Origin: an uncultured Clostridium sp.
GTDB lineage: Bacteria > Bacillota > Clostridia > TANB77 > CAG-508
NCBI GenBank assembly: GCA_948468275.1
Contig: CAOKHI010000008.1
Location: forward strand, 1-53,107
Direction: 5' to 3'
DNA length: 53,107 nt
Numbering within the stretch: the stretch's first letter is position 1; every line of letters begins with the position of its first letter. The notes below the pieces were generated by a model that worked only from the letters and a program-made list of their open reading frames with translations, was not told the origin of the DNA and did no database searches. The translations under genes and the position numbers were made by a program. Below, piece after piece: positions 30,737 through 39,564 of the stretch.

Positions 30737-32504
30737 CTACATATCTAAATCGCTATATACACCATCTATAATACTTCCTACAATAACTGCTCCTTGTCCG
30801 CCACTGCCTGCACTGTTTCCTACTCCTCCAATTGCTTCAAAAGATAGTTCTTTTGAATAAATTTTTTCTCCTATAAATACATTTATTGAACCTCCCCCAG
30901 ATCCTCCTCCGTAAAAACTTCTGGCACTTTCTGAACCTGTTGTTCCTGATGAACCATTTGATTTAAAATTTCCTATTCCTTGTAAAGTTGAACATGAAAT
31001 TACAAGTAAGCCTCCTGTTCCGTCCTGTAGGATTTCCTGCCCCTCTTGCAGTTCCTGGGCCTCCTGCTCCTCCATTTATGCTTCCAGTGCATTCTTGTAC
31101 ATAACTTGCAAGACTACGACCTCCTCCTGATGTTCCCCCTGAGTATGATGTTCCTGCACTTCCTCCTCCTGCTGAACCACTTAGTCTTTGCCACCCATGA
31201 TCATAATAAGAATTTGCAATAAATCGAGCTGCTGCTCCTCCTCCTGTTCCTCTTCTTCCTCCTATTGCACCTGGACGTATTCCTGTATCTGCTCGTCCAC
31301 CTGAAACTCCTGGACAAGTAGCTTGCATTCCAGCTGCTCCTGCTCCTCCTATTGCTGGAATATATTCAAAGTTTCCATCTGCATTTTTGTATAAATATAC
31401 ATTTTGTCCTACTGCTTTTGCTCCTCTTGCTGTCATACTTATTGTTCCATTGTTTGTTATATTTCCTGTGCAATAGATTACCATTCCTTTTGGCCCTCCA
31501 AATCCACTTGCATTTGCTACTGAAGTTAGTGTTACATTTTCATTTATTGTTAGATTTCCTTCTACTTTTAATACTACTGTATTTTGGGCATAATTGCTTG
31601 CTGTTGTTGCTACGTCTTGTGCTACATCTCCAAATTGATATGTAGCAGTTATGTTTGGTTCTGTTCCTGTTTTGGTTATAGTTGCTCCTTCATATTCGCT
31701 ATTTCCATCTAGTACCATATCTCCTTGATGTTTTATTACATTAAAAATATATTTTTCTTCTGTTTCTTCTCCTTCACTTGTTTTTCCTTTTACTTTTATT
31801 TTCTTTATTCCACTAGTATTTACTTCTTTTATTGCTGTTAATATATCTACTTTGTTTTGCAATATTGTTTTTACTTCACAACTTGCTCTTCCTGTTCTTC
31901 CATTGCTTCCTTTTATTCTAAAATAATATGTTCCATTTTCTCTTACTTTATATATTTTTACTGTATCTGTATTTTCAGTGCTTTCTACTTCTTCTGCTCC
32001 ATTTGTTGCTTGTATTAAGGTTATTTCTCCTTCTTGTGTACTTGCAGTTAAGCGTATTTGTACTTCATCTAAGTCTTCTCCTTGAGTTATTACTTCTGCT
32101 ATTCCTGTTGGTTTTACTCCTTTTAACTCTTCACCTATTGTTACATTATAATCTTTATCTATTATAAATTCATGGTCTTTATATTCTCCTTCTATTGCAT
32201 CTCCTACATCTGTTGCTATTCCTATATCATTTAATTTGTCTACTACTGCTTCTTTATCTATTTTTCCTATTCCTTCTATTCTTATTCCTGCTATTTCTAA
32301 GTCAATTTCTTCTTTTAATTGTTTTTTATTATATTATTGTGTTCCTTTTGTTGCTTGCGATAATATTCCATCTTGCTTTAATATTATATTTATTGTCACC
32401 CCTGCTAATATTAATAGTACTATTATTGTTATTATTAGTGCTATTAATGTTATTGCTTTTTCCTTAATTGCTTCTTGCTTTGTTTCTACTTTTTTCCTTT
32501 TCAT
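30737..32504 (-). pseudogene. Pilin-like Gly-rich protein X2: in-frame TAA plus CGG +1 site
   Basis: Paralogue of X1. The N-terminal two thirds match X1 base for base, including the TAA (32336-32334). The C-terminal third has diverged but keeps the Gly-rich plan (GTSYSGGTSGGGRS, GSGGGSINVFIGE, GSGGQGAVIVG). The diverged part is broken at a CGG (31022-31020), where skipping C gives NPTG-G-TGGLLVISC, aligning with NPSR-G-TGGLLIMSC of X1. So one break is a nonsense codon shared by conversion and the other is a member of the CGG frameshift series. Whether full-length protein is made depends on the TAA. Confidence 0.65.
31020..31022 (-). other. CGG +1 frameshift site (X2)
   Basis: Zero frame ACA GGA CGG AAC AGG AGG runs out of frame. 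Skipping C gives GGA-(C)-GGA-ACA-GGA-GGC. The paralogue X1 has AGA-GGA-ACA-GGA-GGA at the same place, so CGGA here stands where GGA (Gly) stands there. Confidence 0.9.
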
Positions 32505-32974
32505 CTGTTCCTCCCTATATTTATTTTTCTTATGCTCATAGTTATATATTATCTTACATTTTATGGCAATATATTTCACCTGTTTTGTTAATCGCTTGTT
32601 TTCATAATATTAAATTAGTATGATGTTTTTCTTTTTAGATTAAATTTTTCCCATATAAAAACAGGTAGTAGTCCACTATGGAGCACAACCTGTTTTTTTA
32701 TAATATCTTAGAAGATTATTTTTAAATATTAAGCTACTTTTATTTCCACTACAAGTGCGTTTTATCTTTTTCATAATCATTAACTCTACTTACTTATATA
32801 AGATAGTAATAGTTACTTTAAATACAAACAAACTCTAAAACCATATGCATATGGTGCAGTAACATCATTTACTTTACTTGTTCCTCTATATCCTGTAAAT
32901 CTAGAACCTGTTCCATTTGAATAATTTGATCTCCAAACTGCATGAGATGAAGTGTAATTGTATGTTTCTGTTGT
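31329..32974 (-). repeat. 1,646-bp identical repeat, copy 2
   Basis: Same block as 27145-28790. Its right edge joins the Y-type C-terminus directly to a Y-type N-terminal stalk, creating the short chimera at 32813-33193. Confidence 0.9.
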
Positions 32975-33193
32975 TATTGTTGACCATGCAATTTTTACCT
33001 CTTCTTTAGCTACTTCTTCTTTATATTTATTTGTTGCTTGTGTCGTTTTTTCTAGCATATTCCTTTGTGTTAATACTTTTATTGTAATTCCCGCTAGTAT
33101 TAATAATAAAATTATTGTAATTATCAGTGCTATCAATGTTATTCCATTTTATTTTTTTAACTTTTTCTGTAATGTTACATGTTTAGTTATCAT
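32813..33193 (-). pseudogene. Chimeric, truncated pilin-like gene Y2
   Basis: From ATG 33193 the frame reads MITKHVTLQKKLKK, then a TAA where Y1 has CAA (Gln), then NGITLIALIITIILLLILAG. After the helix and about 30 stalk residues it jumps, at KIAWSTIT|TETYNYTSS, straight to the last 40 residues of the Y1 FGE-like domain. About 500 middle residues are missing. An internal TTG start could give a 107-aa product without a signal. This is a recombination product, most likely dead. Confidence 0.8.
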
Positions 33194-33249
33194 TTATTAT
33201 CCCTTCCTTTGTTTTTTATTTCCTTTTTTGAGTTTGTACTTTCTTTCAA

Positions 33250-33278
33250 ATTTTATGATAACTAATAATTATTGTCAA
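33250..33278 (-). promoter_or_regulatory. Sigma-A promoter of Y2
   Basis: TTGACA, 17 bases, TAAAAT on the minus strand, 57 bases before ATG 33193. Confidence 0.65.
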
Positions 33279-33380
33279 TTACGTTTTAGTGGTTTAATAA
33301 TTATGAATTAATTTTATTATTCACATGTTGCCATAATATTAATAATTCTGTCATAAGTAGCTTCACTATCATTACCCTCT

Positions 33381-35057
33381 TTAATTTATTTCCTCTACAT
33401 ATATTTCATCGTTCACTGCTACAATTGTATATTTATATAGTTTTTCTATGTTTTTTATTTCTTGTAATTCTACATATTCTTTAATTTGTTTTTTTGCTTC
33501 TTGTTGTTTATCTTTTAACTTACTTTCTTCTCCTGTTTTTAAATATTTAAATTCTATTATTATTGATGCATATCCTTTTTCCTTTTCTTTTGGCATTATT
33601 AGTAAATCTGGATATTTCCTATTTATTTCCATTTCTGATTTTACATTAAATATGTCTATGTTCATTATTATGCAATAAAATATTAACTTTATATATTTTT
33701 CGTTAAATTGAATATAGTCTCTATTTGATAAATTATTTAAGTAGCCTTTTACTAATTGTATTATTGTATCTAGTTTTCCTTCTAAAGCTATTTCTTTTGC
33801 TATTTTATTATATTTTTCTTCTTTTATTGTAAGATTTGTATCATTAGATAAAATTTTTATGAAATACTCTGCATACATTTCTTTCATTACTTTATTTGGT
33901 ACTTTGAGTTCTGGCATTCCAAAGTCTTCTCCTACTATTGTCAGGTATCCTAAATAATATAGCATAGATACTAAATCTTTATCTGTAAATTCTATTTCTG
34001 GATTAAATTTTTCTGTAATTTGACTTATTATTCTTTCTCCTATTACTGTTTTTTCTATTATTTCTTGTCTTCTGTCTCCTTTGCATAACTCTAGCATTTT
34101 TCCTAATTTAGAATAATCACTTGCTATGTTTGCATCTATAATGTTTTTTGGCACCTGACCTATAGCTTCGTATTCATTTAAAAAATATAAACACATATTT
34201 GAATTATATATTTTTTCTTTTCCTGTAACACTAAATTTATATCCATCATAATTTTCTTTCATTATTGGTAAAAGTATTTCTTTTTGTTGTATATTTTGTT
34301 CATTCATTAATGTTAATAATTCTTCTTTCGTAAATCCTATCATTTCATTAAATCTTGCATCTTTTGTTATATCTTTTCCTATGTTAAATCCTGATGTTAA
34401 ACTATCTTGTGTAATTGGTGCTACTCCTGTTATAAATATTCTATCTACTATTGTTTCTGTTCCTTGTTTTAGAACTTCATACCACTTTCGTACCTTTCCA
34501 TTTTTTGATACTAATGTTTTAAATTGTTCTGTATTAAATCCTAATAACTCATTTGCAAAATGATCATATTCATCTATAATTACATATATCTTTTCATTTT
34601 CTTTTTGTATATTAAATGCTGTAAATAAACTATTTAGTATTTCTTCTGCTTCTTTTGCTTCGTTTATATAAAAATCTATTTTATATCTGCTTATAAATAA
34701 TTTTATTGATTCTATTGTTTTATTTTTAAAACCTTTAATCGTTGAAGTTGCATTTTGTGTATCAATTCCAGAAAAATTGAATTTTAATATATTATAGCTA
34801 TTTCTCAATTTTGTCTGATGTTTTCCTATATATGTTTTACCATATAATTTTTCGAATTTGCTTTTTTTATTTATATCATAGTAATTCTCTAACATACTAG
34901 TAAATAATGTTTTTCCAAACTTTCTAGGTCGTAAAAACATTACTCTTTTTTCTGCCAGATTTTCTAGTTTTTCTATGTATTTTGTCTTATCTACATAGTA
35001 GTAGCCATCATCTATTAATTCTTCATAATTACTTATTCCATAAGGTAATTTTCTCAA
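33381..35057 (-). CDS. AAA-ATPase-like / PD-(D/E)XK nuclease fold protein
   Basis: A 558-residue member of the widespread AAA-ATPase-like (PF09820) plus PD-(D/E)XK (PF08011) proteins of gut bacteria. The N-terminus carries the family start (LPYGISNYEELI, YYYVDKTKYI), an atypical Walker A (RPRKFGKTLF) and Walker B (VIIDEYDHFAN). The C-terminal nuclease fold shows the acidic residues of YPDLLIMP and IIIEFKYLK. Function is unknown; these genes are often multicopy and move between genomes. The start is TTG 35057 with GGAG 10 bases upstream. A remnant of a similar gene lies at 42286-42420. Confidence 0.88.
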   Translation of the reverse strand: MRKLPYGISNYEELIDDGYYYVDKTKYIEKLENLAEKRVMFLRPRKFGKTLFTSMLENYYDINKKSKFEKLYGKTYIGKHQTKLRNSYNILKFNFSGIDTQNATSTIKGFKNKTIESIKLFISRYKIDFYINEAKEAEEILNSLFTAFNIQKENEKIYVIIDEYDHFANELLGFNTEQFKTLVSKNGKVRKWYEVLKQGTETIVDRIFITGVAPITQDSLTSGFNIGKDITKDARFNEMIGFTKEELLTLMNEQNIQQKEILLPIMKENYDGYKFSVTGKEKIYNSNMCLYFLNEYEAIGQVPKNIIDANIASDYSKLGKMLELCKGDRRQEIIEKTVIGERIISQITEKFNPEIEFTDKDLVSMLYYLGYLTIVGEDFGMPELKVPNKVMKEMYAEYFIKILSNDTNLTIKEEKYNKIAKEIALEGKLDTIIQLVKGYLNNLSNRDYIQFNEKYIKLIFYCIIMNIDIFNVKSEMEINRKYPDLLIMPKEKEKGYASIIIEFKYLKTGEESKLKDKQQEAKKQIKEYVELQEIKNIEKLYKYTIVAVNDEIYVEEIN

Positions 35058-35150
35058 AAAACATCAACTCCATTCTATACTATAATTCTACTATACCTTT
35101 TTTAAAAAGGCAATAAATATTTCTGACACTTTCTATATTTATATATCAAA

Positions 35151-35182
35151 AAACTCAAGTTTAATATATTAAACTTGAGTTT
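35151..35182 (-). terminator. spoVG terminator
   Basis: A perfect 16-bp stem, AAACTCAAGTTTAATA with its complement, followed on the minus strand by a T-run. Confidence 0.85.
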
Positions 35183-35195
35183 CCACATACATTTA

Positions 35196-35474
35196 TTATT
35201 CTGCTGATTCTGATGTTTCAGATTCTGGAGCATCATAAGCTTCTAATATTGCAGCTTGTATTCTCTCTCTTGTTTCAGCATTGATTGGATGAGCTATATC
35301 TTTGAATTCTCCGTTTGGAGTTTTTCTACTTGGCATAGCTATAAATAATCCATTTTGACTTTCGATAACTTTTATATCGTGAATTACGAATTCATTATCG
35401 AATGTTACAGAAGCAACAGCTTTCATTCTGTTTTCTGAATTTACTTTTCTTAAACGTACATCTGTTATTTGCAT
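35196..35474 (-). CDS. spoVG: Septation/sporulation regulator SpoVG
   Basis: SpoVG is a small RNA/DNA-binding regulator of sporulation and cell division. The 92 residues match the family: [20 protein letters not shown], then [28 protein letters not shown] and a helical C-terminus. I chose ATG 35474; the longer frame has no ribosome binding site, while GGCGGTG precedes this ATG. It is divergent from murC and ends at a strong terminator. Confidence 0.96.
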   Translation of the reverse strand: MQITDVRLRKVNSENRMKAVASVTFDNEFVIHDIKVIESQNGLFIAMPSRKTPNGEFKDIAHPINAETRERIQAAILEAYDAPESETSESAE

Positions 35475-35725
35475 TTTGCGCACCGCCTTCCAAAGTTTTA
35501 AATATATTTTGTACATTTTATTTATGTACAAATATATTATTCGTCATTAATATTTATTTTCCTTCTATTTTTTACAAAAACTAAAAAAAATTTGTTAACT
35601 TATATATATATGTTTATATTGTAACTTTTTTTATACATAATGCATATTATTATATTGAAAAATACATAATAAAAGTATATAATTTATATGTTTTAAAATT
35701 AAAACTTTTTAAGGGAGTGTTTGTT

Positions 35726-37111
35726 TTGGCAAATATTGATAATATAAAAAAATATAAACATGTACATATGATTGGTATTGGCGGAGTTAGTATGAGTGGT
35801 ATTGCAGAAATTTTGCATTATTGGGGATTTACTGTTACAGGCTCTGATACTACTTCTTCTGAAATTGTTGAAAAACTTATTAAAAATGGTATTTCAGTTA
35901 CTATTGGTCATGATTTAGATAGTTTGTCTAAATCTGATGTAGTAGTTTATACTGCTGCTGTGCAAGATAATGATATAGAACTTGTAGAAGCAAAAAAGCT
36001 TGGTATTCCTGCTATTGAAAGATGTGATTTTTTAGGTGAACTTACTAAATCTTTTAGCAACACTATAGGTGTTTCTGGTACTCATGGAAAAACTACTACT
36101 ACTTCTATGGTTTCTGTTTGCTTTTTAAAGGCTAATTTAAATCCTAATATTCAGGTTGGTGGAATATTAAAACAAATAGATGGAAATTATAAAGTTGGTA
36201 ATAGTGAGTATTTTATTATTGAAGCTTGTGAATATGTAGAAAGTTTTTTAAAGTTTAGACCAAAAGCTGAAATTGTTTTAAATATAGATAATGATCATTT
36301 GGATTATTTTAAGAATTTTGATAATATTAAAAATGCTTTTATAAAATATGTAAAATTACTACCAAATGATGGTGTTTTAGTTGTTAATGCTGATGATGAA
36401 AATTGTTTAGACTTATGTTCTAATACTTCTGCTACTTGCATTACTTATGGAATACATAATAAAAATGCAAATTTTACAGCAGATAATATTATGTTTGATA
36501 ATAATGGTTTTGCTGGATTTGATGTATTTAAAAATAATGTTTTTTATGAGCATATTCAGCTTTCAGTTGCAGGTATTCATAATGTATTAAATGCTCTTGC
36601 TTGTATTAGCTTATGTGACTATTATGGAATTTCGAATATTGTTATTAAAGATGCTTTATTGGATTTTACAGGTGCTCATAGGCGTTTAGAATATAAAGGA
36701 AGCTATAATAATATTGCTATATATGATGATTATGCTCATCATCCTACTGAAATTTCTGCAACTTGTAATGCTTTATATAATAAAAATTTCAATAAAGCTT
36801 GGGTAATCTTTCAGCCTCATACTTATAGTAGGACCAAAAATTTATTAAATGAATTCGCAGAAACTTTAAGCCATTTTGATAATATTATTTTAACAGATAT
36901 TTATGCTGCAAGAGAAAATAATACTTATGGTGTTTCTTCTAAAGATATAGAACAAAGAATAAATTCTTCTAGAAATAATAATTGTACTTATATTTCAGAC
37001 TTTAATGATATTGTTAAATATGTAAAAGAACATGCAAAGCCAAATGATATAATTTTAACATTAGGGGCTGGTAATGTAACAGATATTGGAGATATGATAC
37101 TTAAAGAATAA
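35726..37111 (+). CDS. murC: UDP-N-acetylmuramate--L-alanine ligase
   Basis: MurC adds L-Ala to UDP-MurNAc in peptidoglycan synthesis. At 461 residues it is full length: N-terminal Rossmann domain (MIGIGGVSMSGIAEIL), ATP loop GTHGKTT (118-124), central HLDYF region and C-terminal domain with DDYAHHPTEI. The start is TTG 35726, with AGGGAG 8 bases upstream, in preference to GTG 35717. It is one of the few plus-strand genes here. No in-frame CGG was seen. Confidence 0.96.
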   Translation: MANIDNIKKYKHVHMIGIGGVSMSGIAEILHYWGFTVTGSDTTSSEIVEKLIKNGISVTIGHDLDSLSKSDVVVYTAAVQDNDIELVEAKKLGIPAIERCDFLGELTKSFSNTIGVSGTHGKTTTTSMVSVCFLKANLNPNIQVGGILKQIDGNYKVGNSEYFIIEACEYVESFLKFRPKAEIVLNIDNDHLDYFKNFDNIKNAFIKYVKLLPNDGVLVVNADDENCLDLCSNTSATCITYGIHNKNANFTADNIMFDNNGFAGFDVFKNNVFYEHIQLSVAGIHNVLNALACISLCDYYGISNIVIKDALLDFTGAHRRLEYKGSYNNIAIYDDYAHHPTEISATCNALYNKNFNKAWVIFQPHTYSRTKNLLNEFAETLSHFDNIILTDIYAARENNTYGVSSKDIEQRINSSRNNNCTYISDFNDIVKYVKEHAKPNDIILTLGAGNVTDIGDMILKE

Positions 37112-37126
37112 ATATTTTCATATAAA

Positions 37127-37151
37127 AGGTTTCCTAGAAATTAGGAAACCT
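37127..37151. terminator. Terminator shared by murC and spoIVA
   Basis: AGGTTTCCTA-GAAAT-TAGGAAACCT followed by CTTTTTT on the plus strand. It lies between convergent genes, and the minus strand also has a short T-rich tail. Confidence 0.85.
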
Positions 37152-37156
37152 CTTTT

Positions 37157-38635
37157 TTATAATATTATACAAATTAATCCTCCGCTTCCTTCATTTACTA
37201 TACGTTCTAGTGTTTCTTGTAATTTTCCTTGTGCGTCTTCTGGCATACGGCATAATTTGTTTTGTAGTCCTTCATTTACAAGTTCATGTAAGCTCTTTCC
37301 AAATATGTTAGATTCCCAAATTTTTTGTGGATCAGATTCAAATTCTGAAAGAAGATAACTTACTAATTCTTCTGATTGTTTTTCACTTCCAACTATTGGA
37401 GATACCTCTGTTTCTATATCTGCCCTTATCATATGTATTGAAGGTGCTTTTGCTTTTAGTTTAACTCCAAATCTAGAACCTTGTTTTACCATTTCTGGTT
37501 CATCTAAAATTAATTCTTCCATAGCTGGTGTTACAATTCCATACCCTTTTTGTTTAACTTCTTCTAATGCATATGCTATTTTATCATATTCTTTTTTGGT
37601 ATGCGCAAATTCAGTAATTGTAGAGAATAAATCTCCTTCATTACAAACATTAACTCCTGAAATTTCTGTAAGTACTTTATAAAATAACTCTTCTTTTAAT
37701 GCTATAGATACATTTACATTACCACAACCTAAAAGTATTTCTTCTAAAGATGTTTTTTCTATTATTTCTGTTTTTTGTATTTTACTAATTCCTGAGTCCA
37801 CTTGCTTTAAAATTTTTACTTCACTAAATGCTTCTTTTATTTCTAAATATAATTTAGATTTTAGCCAATGACTATCTTCTAAGCTGTCTACCCATTTTGG
37901 AAAACTAATATTTACTTGGTCTATTGGAAATTCATAAAGTATTCTACCAAAAATATCGTTTAAATCATCTGCATTCAAGTTTGCGCAATCTGTTGGAATT
38001 ACAGCTGTTTGGTATTTTTCTTCTAGTCTTTTTGCTAATTCTTTTGTGTATTCAGAATATGGTTCACTAGAATTTAAAACTATAATAAATGGTTTATTTA
38101 ATTGTTTTAATTCATTTACAACTCTTTCTTCTGATGATATATAATCCTCACGAGGAATATCTGTTATAGAACCATCTGTTGTTACTAATATACCTATTGT
38201 AGAATGTTCTTCTATAACTTTTTTTGTTCCTATTTCTGCTGCTTGCTCAAAAGGTATTTCTTCCTCTGACCATGGTGTTTTTACCATTCTTGGTGCATCA
38301 TCTTCTAAATAACCTATTGCATTGTTTACCAAATAGCCTACACAATCAACTAAACGTGTTTTTAATTTTAGATTATCTCCAACTGTAATTTCAATGGCTT
38401 CATTTGGAACAAATTTTGGTTCTGTAGTCATAATAGTACGACCTGCTGCACTTTGTGGTAATTCATCTCTTGCACGTTCCTTTTTATAATCATTATCAAT
38501 ATTAGGAATTACCAATAAGTCCATAAACTTTTTTATAAAAGTGGATTTTCCTGTTCTAACAGGTCCAACTACTCCTATATAGATGTCTCCATCTGTACGG
38601 TTAGCTATATCTTGATATAAGCTTAAATTTTCCAT
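37157..38635 (-). CDS. spoIVA: Stage IV sporulation protein A
   Basis: SpoIVA is the ATPase that polymerises on the forespore surface as the base layer of the spore coat. The 492 residues match the family. Walker A is GPVRTGKS (24-31), followed by the TRAFAC-type region (RLVDCVGYLV) and the long middle domain. The C-terminus EGSGGLICIIL resembles the membrane-attachment end of known SpoIVA. Its presence shows the organism, or its recent ancestor, forms endospores. ATG 38635 lies after a GGGG-containing site. Confidence 0.96.
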   Translation of the reverse strand: MENLSLYQDIANRTDGDIYIGVVGPVRTGKSTFIKKFMDLLVIPNIDNDYKKERARDELPQSAAGRTIMTTEPKFVPNEAIEITVGDNLKLKTRLVDCVGYLVNNAIGYLEDDAPRMVKTPWSEEEIPFEQAAEIGTKKVIEEHSTIGILVTTDGSITDIPREDYISSEERVVNELKQLNKPFIIVLNSSEPYSEYTKELAKRLEEKYQTAVIPTDCANLNADDLNDIFGRILYEFPIDQVNISFPKWVDSLEDSHWLKSKLYLEIKEAFSEVKILKQVDSGISKIQKTEIIEKTSLEEILLGCGNVNVSIALKEELFYKVLTEISGVNVCNEGDLFSTITEFAHTKKEYDKIAYALEEVKQKGYGIVTPAMEELILDEPEMVKQGSRFGVKLKAKAPSIHMIRADIETEVSPIVGSEKQSEELVSYLLSEFESDPQKIWESNIFGKSLHELVNEGLQNKLCRMPEDAQGKLQETLERIVNEGSGGLICIIL

Positions 38636-38779
38636 CTATAATTTACCCCCTCAAAAAATCTTTGTGTTTGTACAAATTAAACTTTATTAATGTATATTTG
38701 CTATAAATCAGTATTATGACTAATTTTTTAAATTATTTTGTATTAACTATTTAAATTTAATTATGTTAGTTTCGAATTT

Positions 38780-39307
38780 TTATATATACATATATTCTAG
38801 TTCTTCTTCCATTATATTGTTTTTCCTCATATATTCATAACATTTTTCTTCTAATAGTTTAAAGTTACAACATCTTTGCTTTAGACTTTTTGTTACTTCA
38901 TTTGTTATTACTCCATAATACAATTCTCTTGCAATTGACAATATTCTTATTTTGTTTACATTAATCCATTCTGATTGATATTCTAATAACTGTGCATATT
39001 TTTTGTCTTTTAATTTGTCTATATTTATTTTGTTTAAATATATTCGTGGAATTGGCATCATATTATTTAAATTTATAGCTCCATATTTTCCACAAGCTAT
39101 ACGTATGAAGTCTGCTCTATCTTTCATAATTTTATGTTTTTTCTTTGGTGATGTGAGTGGTGCTAAATAATTTTTTCCATTTACACATATTAGTATTCCA
39201 ATAAATGGTCTTTTATTTTTTTCTTCTTCTATCAAAGGAACTTTATTATCACTTTGTTTTAAATATTTAGCATAGTTATTGTCTACTGTATATAAATTTA
39301 ATTTCAA
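38780..39307 (-). CDS. ToxN/AbiQ-like type III toxin, orphan
   Basis: A 175-residue endoribonuclease-like protein with the ToxN/AbiQ pattern: LYTVDNNYAKYL, KRPFIGILICVNGKNYLAPL, TSPKKKHKIM and CGKYGAINLNNMMPI. Family members cut RNA and are held inactive by a repeat RNA made just upstream. Here no antitoxin repeats are visible: the MITE and then the valS terminator occupy the upstream region. The TTG start at 39307 has AGGAGG 7 bases upstream. It may be silenced, antidoted from elsewhere or attenuated. All conserved segments look intact. Confidence 0.8.
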   Translation of the reverse strand: MKLNLYTVDNNYAKYLKQSDNKVPLIEEEKNKRPFIGILICVNGKNYLAPLTSPKKKHKIMKDRADFIRIACGKYGAINLNNMMPIPRIYLNKINIDKLKDKKYAQLLEYQSEWINVNKIRILSIARELYYGVITNEVTKSLKQRCCNFKLLEEKCYEYMRKNNIMEEELEYMYI

Positions 39308-39334
39308 ACTAAAACCTCCTTAATAAAAATAAAT

Positions 39335-39514
39335 GTTACAGTTCACGCATATATAATAAAATCCGCTACGGCTAAGTAATATATTTTATTTTTTCATTTC
39401 GCCCTCCAAGCTCACGGGTATTCCCCCGCCTCAATGGGCTGTCGGGTCTTCATTACAAAATAAAATATATTACTTAGTCTTCGCTACTTACTGCTATTGT
39501 CTGTGAATAGTAAC
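39335..39514 (-). mobile_element. MITE copy 2 (180 bp) with 8-bp target duplication
   Basis: Near-identical to 8355-8535 in the opposite orientation. It is flanked by a perfect direct repeat AAATAAAT (39327-39334 and 39515-39522). It has inserted in the tail of the valS terminator, 28 bases from the start of the ToxN-like gene. Confidence 0.88.
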
Positions 39515-39520
39515 AAATAA

Positions 39521-39554
39521 ATAGAGAGATAAAACTTAATTTTAATCTCCCTAT
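39521..39554 (-). terminator. valS terminator, tail interrupted by MITE
   Basis: Minus strand ATAGGGAGAT pairs with ATCTCTCTAT (one G-U pair), followed by TTATTT and then the MITE end. Confidence 0.7.
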
Positions 39555-39564
39555 TTTAATTTTT

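Noticed and set aside
27168-32541. Leu/Ser-rich plus-strand ORFs at 27.2-28.4 and 31.4-32.5 kb
   Set aside because: They are antisense shadows of the Gly-, Asn- and Lys-rich minus-strand genes, without ribosome binding sites.
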